Origin: WJKK01 sp964638225
GTDB lineage: Bacteria; Patescibacteriota; WWE3; UBA101185; UBA10185
NCBI GenBank assembly: GCA_964638225.1
Contig: CAZWYL010000013.1
Location: 1 to 18,352 of the forward strand
Direction of reading: 5' to 3'
Length of the DNA stretch: 18,352 nucleotides
The position numbers were made by a program, and so were the translations under genes. The notes beneath the pieces were generated by a model that had not been told where the DNA came from, made no database searches, and saw only the letters and a list, made by a program, of their open reading frames with translations. Shown one piece after another: positions 1 through 5,680 of this stretch (its first letter is position 1; each line of letters starts with the position of its first letter).

Positions 1-1
1 T

Positions 2-78
2 TGGCAGGGGTGGAGGGACTCGAACCCCCGACACCTCGTTTTGGAGACGAGTGCTCTAGCCAACTGAGCTACACCCCT
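2..78 (-). tRNA. trnW: tRNA-Trp (anticodon CCA)
   Basis: Read on the minus strand this folds as a full cloverleaf: acceptor AGGGGTG pairs with CACCCCT, anticodon stem CTCGT/ACGAG encloses loop CTCCAAA (anticodon CCA), and the T arm has GGTTCGAGTCC-type sequence. The discriminator is G and the 3' CCA is encoded (positions 4-2). It is the last tRNA of the minus-strand cluster. In many bacteria tRNA-Trp lies just before secE-nusG, which would lie outside this window. Confidence 0.96.
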
Positions 79-137
79 ATGCGTGATTATTATACAGGGA
101 TTTTTTAATGATATGTAAATTTGCACTGCAATCTGTA

Positions 138-213
138 TGGAGCCCACTGGCAGAATCGAACTGCCGACCTACTCCTTACCATGGAGTTGCTCTACCGACT
201 GAGCTAAGTGGGC
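138..213 (-). tRNA. trnT: tRNA-Thr (anticodon GGT)
   Basis: On the minus strand acceptor GCCCACT pairs with AGTGGGC, anticodon stem ACTCC/GGAGT encloses loop ATGGTAA (anticodon GGT), and the T arm carries GTTCGATTC. Discriminator T and CCA are encoded (140-138). It lies 59 bp upstream (in transcription) of tRNA-Trp. With the UGU isoacceptor at 800-874 it covers ACC/ACU threonine codons. Confidence 0.96.
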
Positions 214-220
214 TTGAAAT

Positions 221-269
221 ATTCCGTCTTGACGGAATTTTCAAGTTTAACGATAATGCCGAAGGCATT
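221..269. repeat. Two perfect short palindromes in tRNA spacer
   Basis: 221-238 is a perfect 8-bp inverted repeat with a 2-nt loop (ATTCCGTC-TT-GACGGAAT). 255-269 is a perfect 6-bp inverted repeat with a GAA loop (AATGCC-GAA-GGCATT). Both lie between tRNA-Tyr and tRNA-Thr(GGT) and would form hairpins in the tRNA precursor. No T-run follows, so they are not obvious terminators. They may be processing signals or drifting palindromes. Confidence 0.6.
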
Positions 270-297
270 TCGGACTGCTTGTTGTCAAGTAAAACGA

Positions 298-310
298 GTT
301 GCTCCGCAAC
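298..310. repeat. Short palindrome before tRNA-Tyr 3' end
   Basis: GTTGC-TCC-GCAAC, a perfect 5-bp stem with a 3-nt loop, 5 bp outside the encoded CCA end of tRNA-Tyr. On the minus strand it lies just 3' of that tRNA, where a hairpin could mark the 3' processing point. The short stem makes chance a real possibility. Confidence 0.35.
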
Positions 311-315
311 GAATT

Positions 316-401
316 TGGTGCCGGGGATAGGATTCGAACCTATGTAGGCATAAGCCGACTGTTTTACAGACAGTTCCGTTTGACCGCTTCGGTACCCCGG
401 C
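316..401 (-). tRNA. trnY: tRNA-Tyr (anticodon GTA, long variable arm)
   Basis: Minus-strand class II cloverleaf: acceptor GCCGGGG/CCCCGGC, anticodon stem ACTGT/ACAGT with loop CTGTAAA (anticodon GTA), a long variable arm as expected for bacterial tRNA-Tyr, T arm GGTTCGAATCC, discriminator A and encoded CCA (318-316). Its first 14 nt (401-388) are repeated exactly at 566-553. Confidence 0.96.
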
Positions 402-461
402 CCGTTGTGTTAGCACAATCTGATCTTTGATTTTCAATTTTCTCTGTAACCGTAGCACATT

Positions 462-484
462 GTTAAAGTGCTTTGCACTTTAAC
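462..484. repeat. Perfect 10-bp hairpin
   Basis: GTTAAAGTGC-TTT-GCACTTTAAC is a perfect 10-bp stem with a 3-nt loop. It lies 6 bp before the 490-521 repeat copy, within the segment bounded by the 14-bp tRNA-Tyr direct repeats. No T-run follows on either strand. Confidence 0.65.
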
Positions 485-489
485 ACTCC

Positions 490-521
490 AACAAAATCTT
501 CGCTTTGCTCATATTGTTGTT
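490..521. repeat. Structured repeat, copy A
   Basis: This 32-bp segment matches 737-768 at 26 of 32 positions with no gaps. Its ends are inverted (AACAA...TTGTT), and the position that differs from the other copy in that stem (A at 4) is matched by a change at its partner (T at 29), where copy B has G and C. The pair change suggests a selected hairpin. Confidence 0.55.
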
Positions 522-736
522 GGCTCGCAAAAGTTTTTCAAACTGTTCGCGATTCGGTACCCCGGCATGTTGACACATTTAATGATAACACTATCTGTTC
601 TCTCTAAACTACTCAGAATTTCCGCGTACTTTTTTTGCAATTTCAGTATACTCACCCCCGCCAGGGCGGGGCTTCGGACATAACACCACTCATTTTTTAA
701 TTACTCAAAGTCTGCTGCAGCGGATTCTCCGGGCAC

Positions 737-768
737 AACGAAATCCTCGCTCTGCTCAGATTATCGTT
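737..768. repeat. Structured repeat, copy B
   Basis: Second copy of the 490-521 element. Its ends AACGA...TCGTT pair, followed inward by AATC/GATT with one bulged A. It lies about 30 bp from the 3' end of tRNA-Thr(UGU), and a further GCAG/CTGC stem (775-788) follows. Same orientation as copy A, 247 bp apart. Confidence 0.55.
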
Positions 769-799
769 GAGTCGGCAGAAAGTGCTGCGCGATTTTTGC

Positions 800-874
800 T
801 GGAGCCTGGAGTGAGATTTGAACTCACGACCTATCCCTTACAAGGGGATTGCTCTACCACTGAGCTATCCAGGC
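800..874 (-). tRNA. trnT: tRNA-Thr (anticodon TGT)
   Basis: Minus-strand cloverleaf with acceptor GCCTGGA/TCCAGGC, anticodon stem ATCCC/GGGAT, loop CTTGTAA (anticodon TGT), T arm GAGTTCAAATCTC, discriminator T and encoded CCA (802-800). First tRNA of the cluster in transcription order. Thr(UGU)-Tyr-Thr(GGU) is also the order of the E. coli thrU-tyrU-glyT-thrT cluster, here without the glycine tRNA. Confidence 0.96.
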
Positions 875-1034
875 ATTATTAGTGCGGCCTTTCCTTTCGC
901 TCTAAGATTTTATCATAAAGTTCAGGTTTTTGAAGATTTACAGTTTTTATTTATAGATACTCCAAATTTGCTTTTATGGTGTTATGAATCGAGGACCTAT
1001 GTCAAACAAGGACTACCAGGTAACCTTTGTATTA

Positions 1035-1063
1035 TTGACTTTTGTTGCCACTTATTTTAAAAT
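1035..1063 (+). promoter_or_regulatory. Promoter of the 48-codon ORF
   Basis: TTGACT (1035-1040), 17-nt spacer, TAAAAT (1058-1063): one mismatch from consensus in each box at ideal spacing. The predicted start near 1070 gives a 44-nt leader ending in AAGGAGG (1101-1107). Confidence 0.65.
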
Positions 1064-1113
1064 TTAGGTTATAACTGTTCAAGTTGTCGTATTAGCCCTT
1101 AAGGAGGCTGAAA

Positions 1114-1260
1114 ATGACGTACACGGCGGATGATGCAGCGAGAGATACGAAGGCCTCAAGAGAGCAGGTTGAGAAAGCATGGCGCGATGCAGAGCGTGAT
1201 GCAAAACTCGAGACAGATGCCCGAAGACGTCCGACGACGACGACGACGACGAGGACGTAG
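1114..1260 (+). CDS. Small basic, charged hypothetical protein (48 aa)
   Basis: Not recognised. ATG at 1114 is 6 nt after a perfect SD (AAGGAGG, 1101-1107), downstream of a near-consensus promoter. The protein opens MTYTADDAARDTKASRE, continues with an alternating acidic/basic stretch (about residues 5-39) that would form an amphipathic helix or short coiled coil, and ends with RRRP, six Thr in a row and RT. It has no membrane segment and no Cys. Six consecutive ACG codons make a trinucleotide repeat at 1231-1248. The codon and base composition are clearly more G+C-rich than the neighbouring genes. The ORF stands alone between the tRNA cluster and rpmB and is followed directly by a large hairpin. 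It could be a small DNA- or RNA-binding protein, or the sequence could be a structured RNA in which the ORF is incidental. The strong initiation site favours a protein. Confidence 0.6.
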   Translation: MTYTADDAARDTKASREQVEKAWRDAERDAKLETDARRRPTTTTTTRT

Positions 1261-1334
1261 GTTGATTGTGGATACACGTAAGCTAAATTAGTCAGTGAAG
1301 TTTCTGACCGGTTTTCGTGTATCCATCCCTCAAC
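1261..1334 (+). terminator. Large 3' stem-loop after the 48-codon ORF
   Basis: GGATACACG (1270-1278) pairs perfectly with CGTGTATCC (1316-1324), and outside it GTTGA (1261-1265) pairs with TCAAC (1330-1334). Inside lies a second stem GTCAG/CTGAC (1291-1295/1304-1308). A short T-run follows at 1344-1348, 9 nt beyond the stem base, so it is at best an imperfect intrinsic terminator. It may act as an mRNA 3'-end stabiliser. Confidence 0.45.
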
Positions 1335-1392
1335 ACCTTACCCTTTTTATTCAGGTATTGTGTATTAAACGCAATGTCACACTCAAATGCCG

Positions 1393-1421
1393 TTGACACA
1401 ATTCTTTCTTTATGCTTTAAT
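1393..1421 (+). promoter_or_regulatory. rpmB promoter, near-leaderless
   Basis: TTGACA (1393-1398), 17-nt spacer, TTTAAT (1416-1421). The predicted start near 1428 is only about 3 nt before the rpmB ATG at 1431, and no SD can be seen. Confidence 0.65.
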
Positions 1422-1430
1422 CTCAATGCT

Positions 1431-1661
1431 ATGGCTCGAATATGTCAGATATGTCAAAAAACAGCAAAGAAAGGGAATCTTGTCCCTAGAGGTATTGGTA
1501 AAAGAGTTACCCGTAGATCTACACGCAGGCAGCAACCTAATCTTAGAAATAAGCGGATAGAAATAGATGGCAGAAGAGTCAGAATTACACTCTGCGCCTC
1601 CTGTCTTAAAAAATACAAGAAAGACCCTTCCTACATAACAAAAGAAAAACTTAACTTATAA
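1431..1661 (+). CDS. rpmB: 50S ribosomal protein L28 (bL28), zinc-binding type
   Basis: Structural protein of the large ribosomal subunit. From ATG 1431 the product is 76 aa and begins MARICQICQKTAKKGN, the typical L28 opening. An upstream in-frame extension to 1317 is open but runs back through the promoter and is not plausible. C5-x2-C8 and C55-x2-C58 (CASC) form the four-cysteine zinc site of the C+ version of this protein. The central part is rich in Arg/Lys with the TRRSTRRQQPN stretch typical of the family. It has its own promoter and probably a leaderless mRNA. It is convergent with fmt, with only 13 bp between the stop codons. Confidence 0.95.
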   Translation: MARICQICQKTAKKGNLVPRGIGKRVTRRSTRRQQPNLRNKRIEIDGRRVRITLCASCLKKYKKDPSYITKEKLNL

Positions 1662-1674
1662 GGGATTTGTTTTT

Positions 1675-2619
1675 CTAACTGTTTTGAGAATTCACGGTAT
1701 ATCCGTTTTTAAAATTTTCCCAAGTTGTAGCCTTTTTTCCCGCCACTTGAACTTTTTTAGGAGATAACCTCTTTTTAGGAGTTGTTTCTGTTTCAAAAAT
1801 CTTAATTCTTAAGCTCTTATCTATGTTTTCTCGAATGTTTAAATTCTCTTCTTCCAGCTTCTTATTATTTTCCAATGCATTTAAGGTAGTCCAGGCAATT
1901 GGCCACGGATTAAAAGCTCTAATTTTTCTCTCGATCTGCTCCACACTTTCATTCCAGTTGATTTCTGCATCTTCTTTATAGATATATGTGCTATTAGGGT
2001 GAGAAGGGGAATGGTGGATAATTGCTTTTTCGTGGTCCTGTTTTTGGGGTTGGATTTTATCTGCTGCATATTCTTTTATCACTTGTGGTAAATGTTTGGC
2101 TGCTAATTCAAACAGCCTTTCATATAAAATTCCCGAAGTTTCTTTACCGGTAAGTCTGCAGAGGATTTGTTTTAGAATAGGGCCTTCGTCTAAGTCCTCA
2201 GACATGAGCAGATATGTTATCCCGGTTTCTTTGTCTCCTCTGAGAATAGCCGCTTGCACCGGATTTGCCCCCCTATATTTTGGAAGTAGTGAAAAATGAA
2301 TATTAATTATTTCATTTTTAAACCTCTTTATTATGGATTTTGGTATTATAAAGCCGAAGTCTGTCACAACTATCAAATCTATTTTTTGTCTGATAAGTGT
2401 GTCTAGTAAATCTTTTTCATCTCCTTGGATATTCTCAATTTCAAAAAAGTTAATGCCTCTCTCTTTAGCCCAGGACTTTACTAACGTCTCTTCGGTTTTT
2501 TGGTGTCTTCCTACTTTTCTGTCTGTTTTAGTAACGCAGAGCTTCAGATCAAAATTTTCATCCAGTGCTTCAAGAATAGGCTTAGATCTATCTGAAGTCC
2601 CAAAAAAAGCTATATTCAT
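1675..2619 (-). CDS. fmt: Methionyl-tRNA formyltransferase
   Basis: Formylates Met-tRNAi from 10-formyl-THF, giving the initiator fMet-tRNA. Counting from ATG 2619 (MNIAFFGTSD) the catalytic set is N106-x-H108 in NIHFSLLPKYRG and D144 in SEDLDEGPI, offset by two from the known E. coli residues Asn108, His110 and Asp146. The N-terminal Rossmann-type domain is followed by a C-terminal OB-like tRNA-binding half (about 200 to 314) that is Lys/Glu-rich and diverged. The def stop codon is separated from ATG 2619 by a single base. An in-frame ATG at 2631 would overlap def by 11 nt, and the family alignment favours 2619. It forms a def-fmt pair, as in many bacteria, with no separate promoter. Confidence 0.95.
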   Translation of the reverse strand: MNIAFFGTSDRSKPILEALDENFDLKLCVTKTDRKVGRHQKTEETLVKSWAKERGINFFEIENIQGDEKDLLDTLIRQKIDLIVVTDFGFIIPKSIIKRFKNEIINIHFSLLPKYRGANPVQAAILRGDKETGITYLLMSEDLDEGPILKQILCRLTGKETSGILYERLFELAAKHLPQVIKEYAADKIQPQKQDHEKAIIHHSPSHPNSTYIYKEDAEINWNESVEQIERKIRAFNPWPIAWTTLNALENNKKLEEENLNIRENIDKSLRIKIFETETTPKKRLSPKKVQVAGKKATTWENFKNGYTVNSQNS

Positions 2620-2620
2620 G

Positions 2621-3139
2621 TTATTTTTCATCAAAGTAGTCGGATGTAACAGTTTTGCCTTTTACTTTAGAAGTAAATAAAATCCCATTCAGGTGATCTA
2701 TTTCGTGTTGAACCACTCTAGCAAAAAAACCAGTTAAGTTTTCCCGTTTTTGGAGGCCGTTTTCATTTTGGTATTTTATTTTAATTTTTGGGCTTCTTTT
2801 AACCTTTCCATAGGTATCAGGAACACTTAAACACCCCTCCCAGTCTAATTCTCCCTCTCCGTTTTCTGAAATTAACTTTGGATTTATAAGAACCTTTTCC
2901 TCAAAGAGCTCATTTTCAGGATCTAGCGGATCATGAAAAAAGTTTCGCACCACACAGATACTTTTAGGAAAGCCAATCTGATTAGCCGATAGACCGGCAC
3001 CTTTAGGATCCTCTGCACTTTCTAGAGTATCTTTTAGATCCTGTATTACTTTTTGTGTTTTTTCCCCAAAATCCGTTACCTTATCCGTTTTTTTATCTAA
3101 GATTGGATTGGGAGTTTTTACTATTGTTAGAACTGCCAT
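2621..3139 (-). CDS. def: Peptide deformylase
   Basis: Metalloenzyme that removes the N-formyl group from nascent proteins, undoing the reaction that Fmt makes necessary. All three family motifs are present: GAGLSANQIG (residues 47-56, motif 1), E101-G-C103-L-S (motif 2, metal ligand Cys103) and H145-E-I-D-H149 (motif 3, metal ligands and catalytic Glu146). Length 172 aa is normal. The start ATG at 3139 lies exactly 6 nt after an extended -10 box, implying a leaderless mRNA. Divergent from mreB, and first gene of def-fmt. Confidence 0.97.
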   Translation of the reverse strand: MAVLTIVKTPNPILDKKTDKVTDFGEKTQKVIQDLKDTLESAEDPKGAGLSANQIGFPKSICVVRNFFHDPLDPENELFEEKVLINPKLISENGEGELDWEGCLSVPDTYGKVKRSPKIKIKYQNENGLQKRENLTGFFARVVQHEIDHLNGILFTSKVKGKTVTSDYFDEK

Positions 3140-3145
3140 GTTGTA

Positions 3146-3158
3146 ATTTTACCACACA
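3146..3158 (-). promoter_or_regulatory. def extended -10 promoter, leaderless
   Basis: On the minus strand TGTGG-TAAAAT (TAAAAT at 3151-3146), then TACAAC and ATG at 3139. With the usual 6-nt gap between the -10 box and +1, transcription starts on the A of ATG. No good -35 box is seen, as expected for an extended -10 promoter. Confidence 0.7.
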
Positions 3159-3183
3159 ATCTAAAAATGCTTTTGTAAAAGAA

Positions 3184-3194
3184 TGTGCTAAACT
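3184..3194 (+). promoter_or_regulatory. mreB extended -10 promoter, near-leaderless
   Basis: TGTGC-TAAACT (TAAACT at 3189-3194), 8 nt before ATG 3203, predicting a leader of about 2 nt. It lies about 30 bp from the divergent def promoter. Confidence 0.65.
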
Positions 3195-3202
3195 CAGCAT
3201 AT

Positions 3203-4249
3203 ATGTTTGATGAATTGATGAGTAAGATTTCATATGACATTGGTATGGATCTTGGGACAGCAACTATCTTGGTTTATGTCAAAGGTAAGGGTATTTTAAT
3301 TAACGAACCCAGTGTCGTTACTATTCATAAAAAAACAAAGCAAGTTTTAGCTGTAGGAAATGAGGCAAAAAAAATGTTGGGCAAAACTCCCAGGAATTTA
3401 GAGGCAATCAGGCCGCTTCGCCATGGGGTAATTTCTGACTTTTATGCTACAGAACAGATGTTATCCCATTTCATAAAATCGGTTAATTCTATACCATCTA
3501 AGGTTCCAAAATACCCCCGTCCCCGTATAGTTATTGGAGTTCCTTCGGGACTTACGTCCGTGGAAAGAAAAGCTGTAATAGATTCGGCGATGACAGCTGG
3601 GGCAAGGAAAGCAATTTTGGTTGAGGAACCTATGGCCGCAGCAATTGGAGCCGATCTTCCTGTTAAGAAAGCCGCGGGAAATTTGATTGTAGATATAGGA
3701 GGAGGCACAACTGAAATAGCTGTCATTTCCTTGGGTGGAATTGTTGTTAGTAGCTCATTAAGGATAGCCGGAGATCAACTTGATGCGGATATAGTGAATT
3801 ACGCAAGGCAAAAATATAATTTGCTTCTGGGTGAGAAAACTGCTGAGGATTTGAAATGTAATTTCGGACATGCTTTAGAATTTTCGGAGAGTTCAAAGAA
3901 TGTTAGTGAGATAATTTTTCAAGGCAGAGACTTAAAAACGGGTCTACCTCGTTCTATAAATGCTTCCTCTTCGGAATTGACAGTTGCTATGAAAGGTTCT
4001 TTGCAGCAGATTATCAATGCCATCAAGGATGTGATAGAGGAAGTTCCCGCCGAATTGATGCCGGATATTCTTTCCAATGGTTTGGTTTTAGCTGGAGGGA
4101 CTTCTCAGTTGAAAGACATAGATCGTCTACTCTCTCGAGAACTTAAAGCACCTGTACATTTGGCAGATGACCCCGTCTCCTGTGTGGTGAAGGGTTGTGG
4201 GAAACTGTTGGACGATAATAATTTATTGAATTTAGTAAAGATTAGTTGA
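3203..4249 (+). CDS. mreB: Rod shape-determining protein MreB
   Basis: Bacterial actin that polymerises under the inner membrane and directs elongasome movement. ATG 3203 gives 348 aa, the usual size. An upstream in-frame ATG at 3185 lies inside the promoter and is rejected. Phosphate-1 loop DIGMDLGTATILVYVKG lies near residues 11-27, a phosphate-2 region IVDIGGGTTEIAVISLGG follows in the middle, and the adenosine motif VLAGGTSQLKDIDRLL lies near the C terminus. It heads mreB-mreC-mreD-PBP2 with a 23-bp gap to mreC. The promoter predicts a leaderless mRNA. Confidence 0.97.
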   Translation: MFDELMSKISYDIGMDLGTATILVYVKGKGILINEPSVVTIHKKTKQVLAVGNEAKKMLGKTPRNLEAIRPLRHGVISDFYATEQMLSHFIKSVNSIPSKVPKYPRPRIVIGVPSGLTSVERKAVIDSAMTAGARKAILVEEPMAAAIGADLPVKKAAGNLIVDIGGGTTEIAVISLGGIVVSSSLRIAGDQLDADIVNYARQKYNLLLGEKTAEDLKCNFGHALEFSESSKNVSEIIFQGRDLKTGLPRSINASSSELTVAMKGSLQQIINAIKDVIEEVPAELMPDILSNGLVLAGGTSQLKDIDRLLSRELKAPVHLADDPVSCVVKGCGKLLDDNNLLNLVKIS

Positions 4250-4272
4250 GCTAGCATCTCTATTTACCGACT

Positions 4273-5178
4273 ATGAAATATCTTGGTTTAAGCATTTTTA
4301 TATTTATTTTGTCTTTTCTAAATATCTTATGGCCTGTGGAGGAGGCAGGAAGTTTTGTTTTAGACTCATCGGCAATTCCTTTTAGATCCGTGGCCCTTGA
4401 ATTAGAAGATTACGTTTCTTTTATGGTTCAAATTAAGGAGATTTATAGTGCGAATCAAAACCTAAAAGAAGAAGTTTTAAGTTTACAATCGGATCTCTCA
4501 ACTCTTCATGAATTGACGAAGGAAAACATTGCGTTAAAGCAGCAATTCTTAAAAACTGGAGAAGAGTCTCAAGGCGAAGTAACTTCCTTAGATGATAATT
4601 TATTTTTAGTTTCTTTATTAGGCAATCCGAATGATTTAACTAACTCAACGGGGTTTATAAATGCGGGAAGTACTCAAGGGGTGTCTAAGGGAGCTATGGT
4701 AGTTTATAGGAATTTTTTAATAGGCCAGGTTTCTGAGGTTGAAAGATATCGTAGCTTAGTAAATTTGGTTTATTCACCGGATCTTAGAATTCCAGTTACG
4801 CGCTTTTCTCTTTCGCAAGTTGATACAGGTAGCCCTGACAATGAGTCGGCAGAGCTTGAAAATATTGAGGCTGCAGAGTTGGATTCCGTTTCCGCAACTG
4901 TGGAAGTGGAGCAGATCTCCACGGAAGGAATTGTAGTGGGTGATTTTGGTACGTCACTCAAGCTGGAAAGAGTTTTGCAAAAAGAACCTCTACTTACTGG
5001 TGATTTGTTAGTCACTTCAGGGAGAGAGGGGTTTTTTAAACCAGGATTTATAGTTGGAAGGGTTGGAGATGTTTATGATGAACCGACGGAGCCTCTGAAA
5101 AGTGCTCAAGTGTTTCCTTTATTGGAAATAGAGAGGTTGAGTAAAGTATTTGTTTTTGTAGAGGGAGATCTAAAGTGA
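4273..5178 (+). CDS. mreC: Rod shape-determining protein MreC
   Basis: Bitopic elongasome protein linking MreB to the wall enzymes and activating PBP2. At 301 aa it has one N-terminal hydrophobic segment (LGLSIFIFILSFLNILW, about residues 4-20), then a coiled coil (about 50-90, rich in Leu/Glu/Lys/Gln), then the beta-rich MreC core (about 100-300) with the family-like stretches NAGSTQGVSKGAMVV and VTSGREGFFKPGFIVGRV. An acidic insert (about residues 185-210) rich in Glu/Ala/Ser separates the two halves of the core. No SD precedes ATG 4273. It is followed by mreD with a 4-bp GTGA overlap, indicating translational coupling. Confidence 0.92.
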   Translation: MKYLGLSIFIFILSFLNILWPVEEAGSFVLDSSAIPFRSVALELEDYVSFMVQIKEIYSANQNLKEEVLSLQSDLSTLHELTKENIALKQQFLKTGEESQGEVTSLDDNLFLVSLLGNPNDLTNSTGFINAGSTQGVSKGAMVVYRNFLIGQVSEVERYRSLVNLVYSPDLRIPVTRFSLSQVDTGSPDNESAELENIEAAELDSVSATVEVEQISTEGIVVGDFGTSLKLERVLQKEPLLTGDLLVTSGREGFFKPGFIVGRVGDVYDEPTEPLKSAQVFPLLEIERLSKVFVFVEGDLK

Positions 5179-5645
5179 CTTGGAAAGTGTATTTGAGGCT
5201 TTTTTTACTTATGGCTCTTTTGGTATTAGTTCAATCTGCATTTTTGCCACCTTTTTTTAGAGGTCCTGTTCCCGTGTTAATTTTCATGTATTCGTTGGCT
5301 TTACTTTCATTGAAGAGATATGAAAAGGCGTATTTCAGCGCCTTTATTGGAGGAATTTTATTGGATTTTTTAATGCCTGTTTTTCTTGGACGCAGCTCCA
5401 TAATATTTTTGGTTTTTTTGATTAGTGTTTACTATGTTAAAAAATATTTATTTGATAATGTGCTGCTTTATTTGATTGCGATTCCTCTTTTTTCTGTTGT
5501 TTGGTCTTTTGTAAGCCAAGAGGGAAGTGCTGTCTTCGATCAGGTTTTCGTTCTATGGAACTTTATTAGTTTTGGTTTATTTTATCTATTGATACTTAAG
5601 CTTGATTTAAAGAGAGATTCGGAGCATATACAAGTTGGTTTATAA
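5175..5645 (+). CDS. mreD: Rod shape-determining protein MreD
   Basis: Integral membrane partner of MreC in the elongasome. 156 aa, almost wholly hydrophobic, with about five predicted membrane segments (LRLFLLMALLVLVQ; VLIFMYSLALLSL; FSAFIGGILLDFLMPVFL; IIFLVFLISVYYV; the C-terminal FISFGLFYLLIL). The FIGGILLDFL stretch matches the GLxxD-type loop of the family. The start is GTG 5175 inside the mreC stop (GTGA), with GGGAG about 7 nt upstream. The assignment rests on topology and gene order as much as on sequence. Confidence 0.85.
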   Translation: MTWKVYLRLFLLMALLVLVQSAFLPPFFRGPVPVLIFMYSLALLSLKRYEKAYFSAFIGGILLDFLMPVFLGRSSIIFLVFLISVYYVKKYLFDNVLLYLIAIPLFSVVWSFVSQEGSAVFDQVFVLWNFISFGLFYLLILKLDLKRDSEHIQVGL

Positions 5646-5680
5646 ATTAATTTTTATGTTAGTTTAGTAAGGTAAAAAAT

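Larger units (their letters stand above)
388..566. repeat. 14-bp direct repeat of the tRNA-Tyr 5' end
   Basis: TTCGGTACCCCGGC occurs at 388-401, inside the 5' end of tRNA-Tyr on the minus strand, and again at 553-566. It encloses a 151-bp segment (402-552). The second copy has no cloverleaf around it. The arrangement could be a partial tRNA duplication or the flanks of a small insertion next to a tRNA. The sequence cannot decide between them. Confidence 0.55.
402..799. other. Non-coding spacer between tRNA-Tyr and tRNA-Thr
   Basis: About 400 bp with no credible gene. It holds palindromes at 405-418 (TTGTG-TTAG-CACAA), 462-484 (10-bp perfect stem) and 656-671 (CCCCGCC-AG-GGCGGGG), the second copy of the tRNA-Tyr 5' end at 553-566, and the repeat pair 490-521/737-768. 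Because tRNAs flank it on the same strand it is probably transcribed as spacer or carries their promoter. I could not pick a convincing minus-strand promoter. Confidence 0.6.

Noticed and set aside
553..566. A second tRNA-Tyr gene
   Set aside because: Only the first 14 nt are present; no anticodon, variable or T arm follows.
960..1030. Possible degenerate tRNA or small peptide near the GGACCTATG stretch
   Set aside because: No acceptor pairing could be built and the ATG-started peptide is about 15 codons with no SD.
1092..1277. Minus-strand ORF opposite the 48-codon gene
   Set aside because: Its Val run is the reverse of the ACG repeat, it has no SD, and the plus strand has promoter, SD and 3' hairpin.
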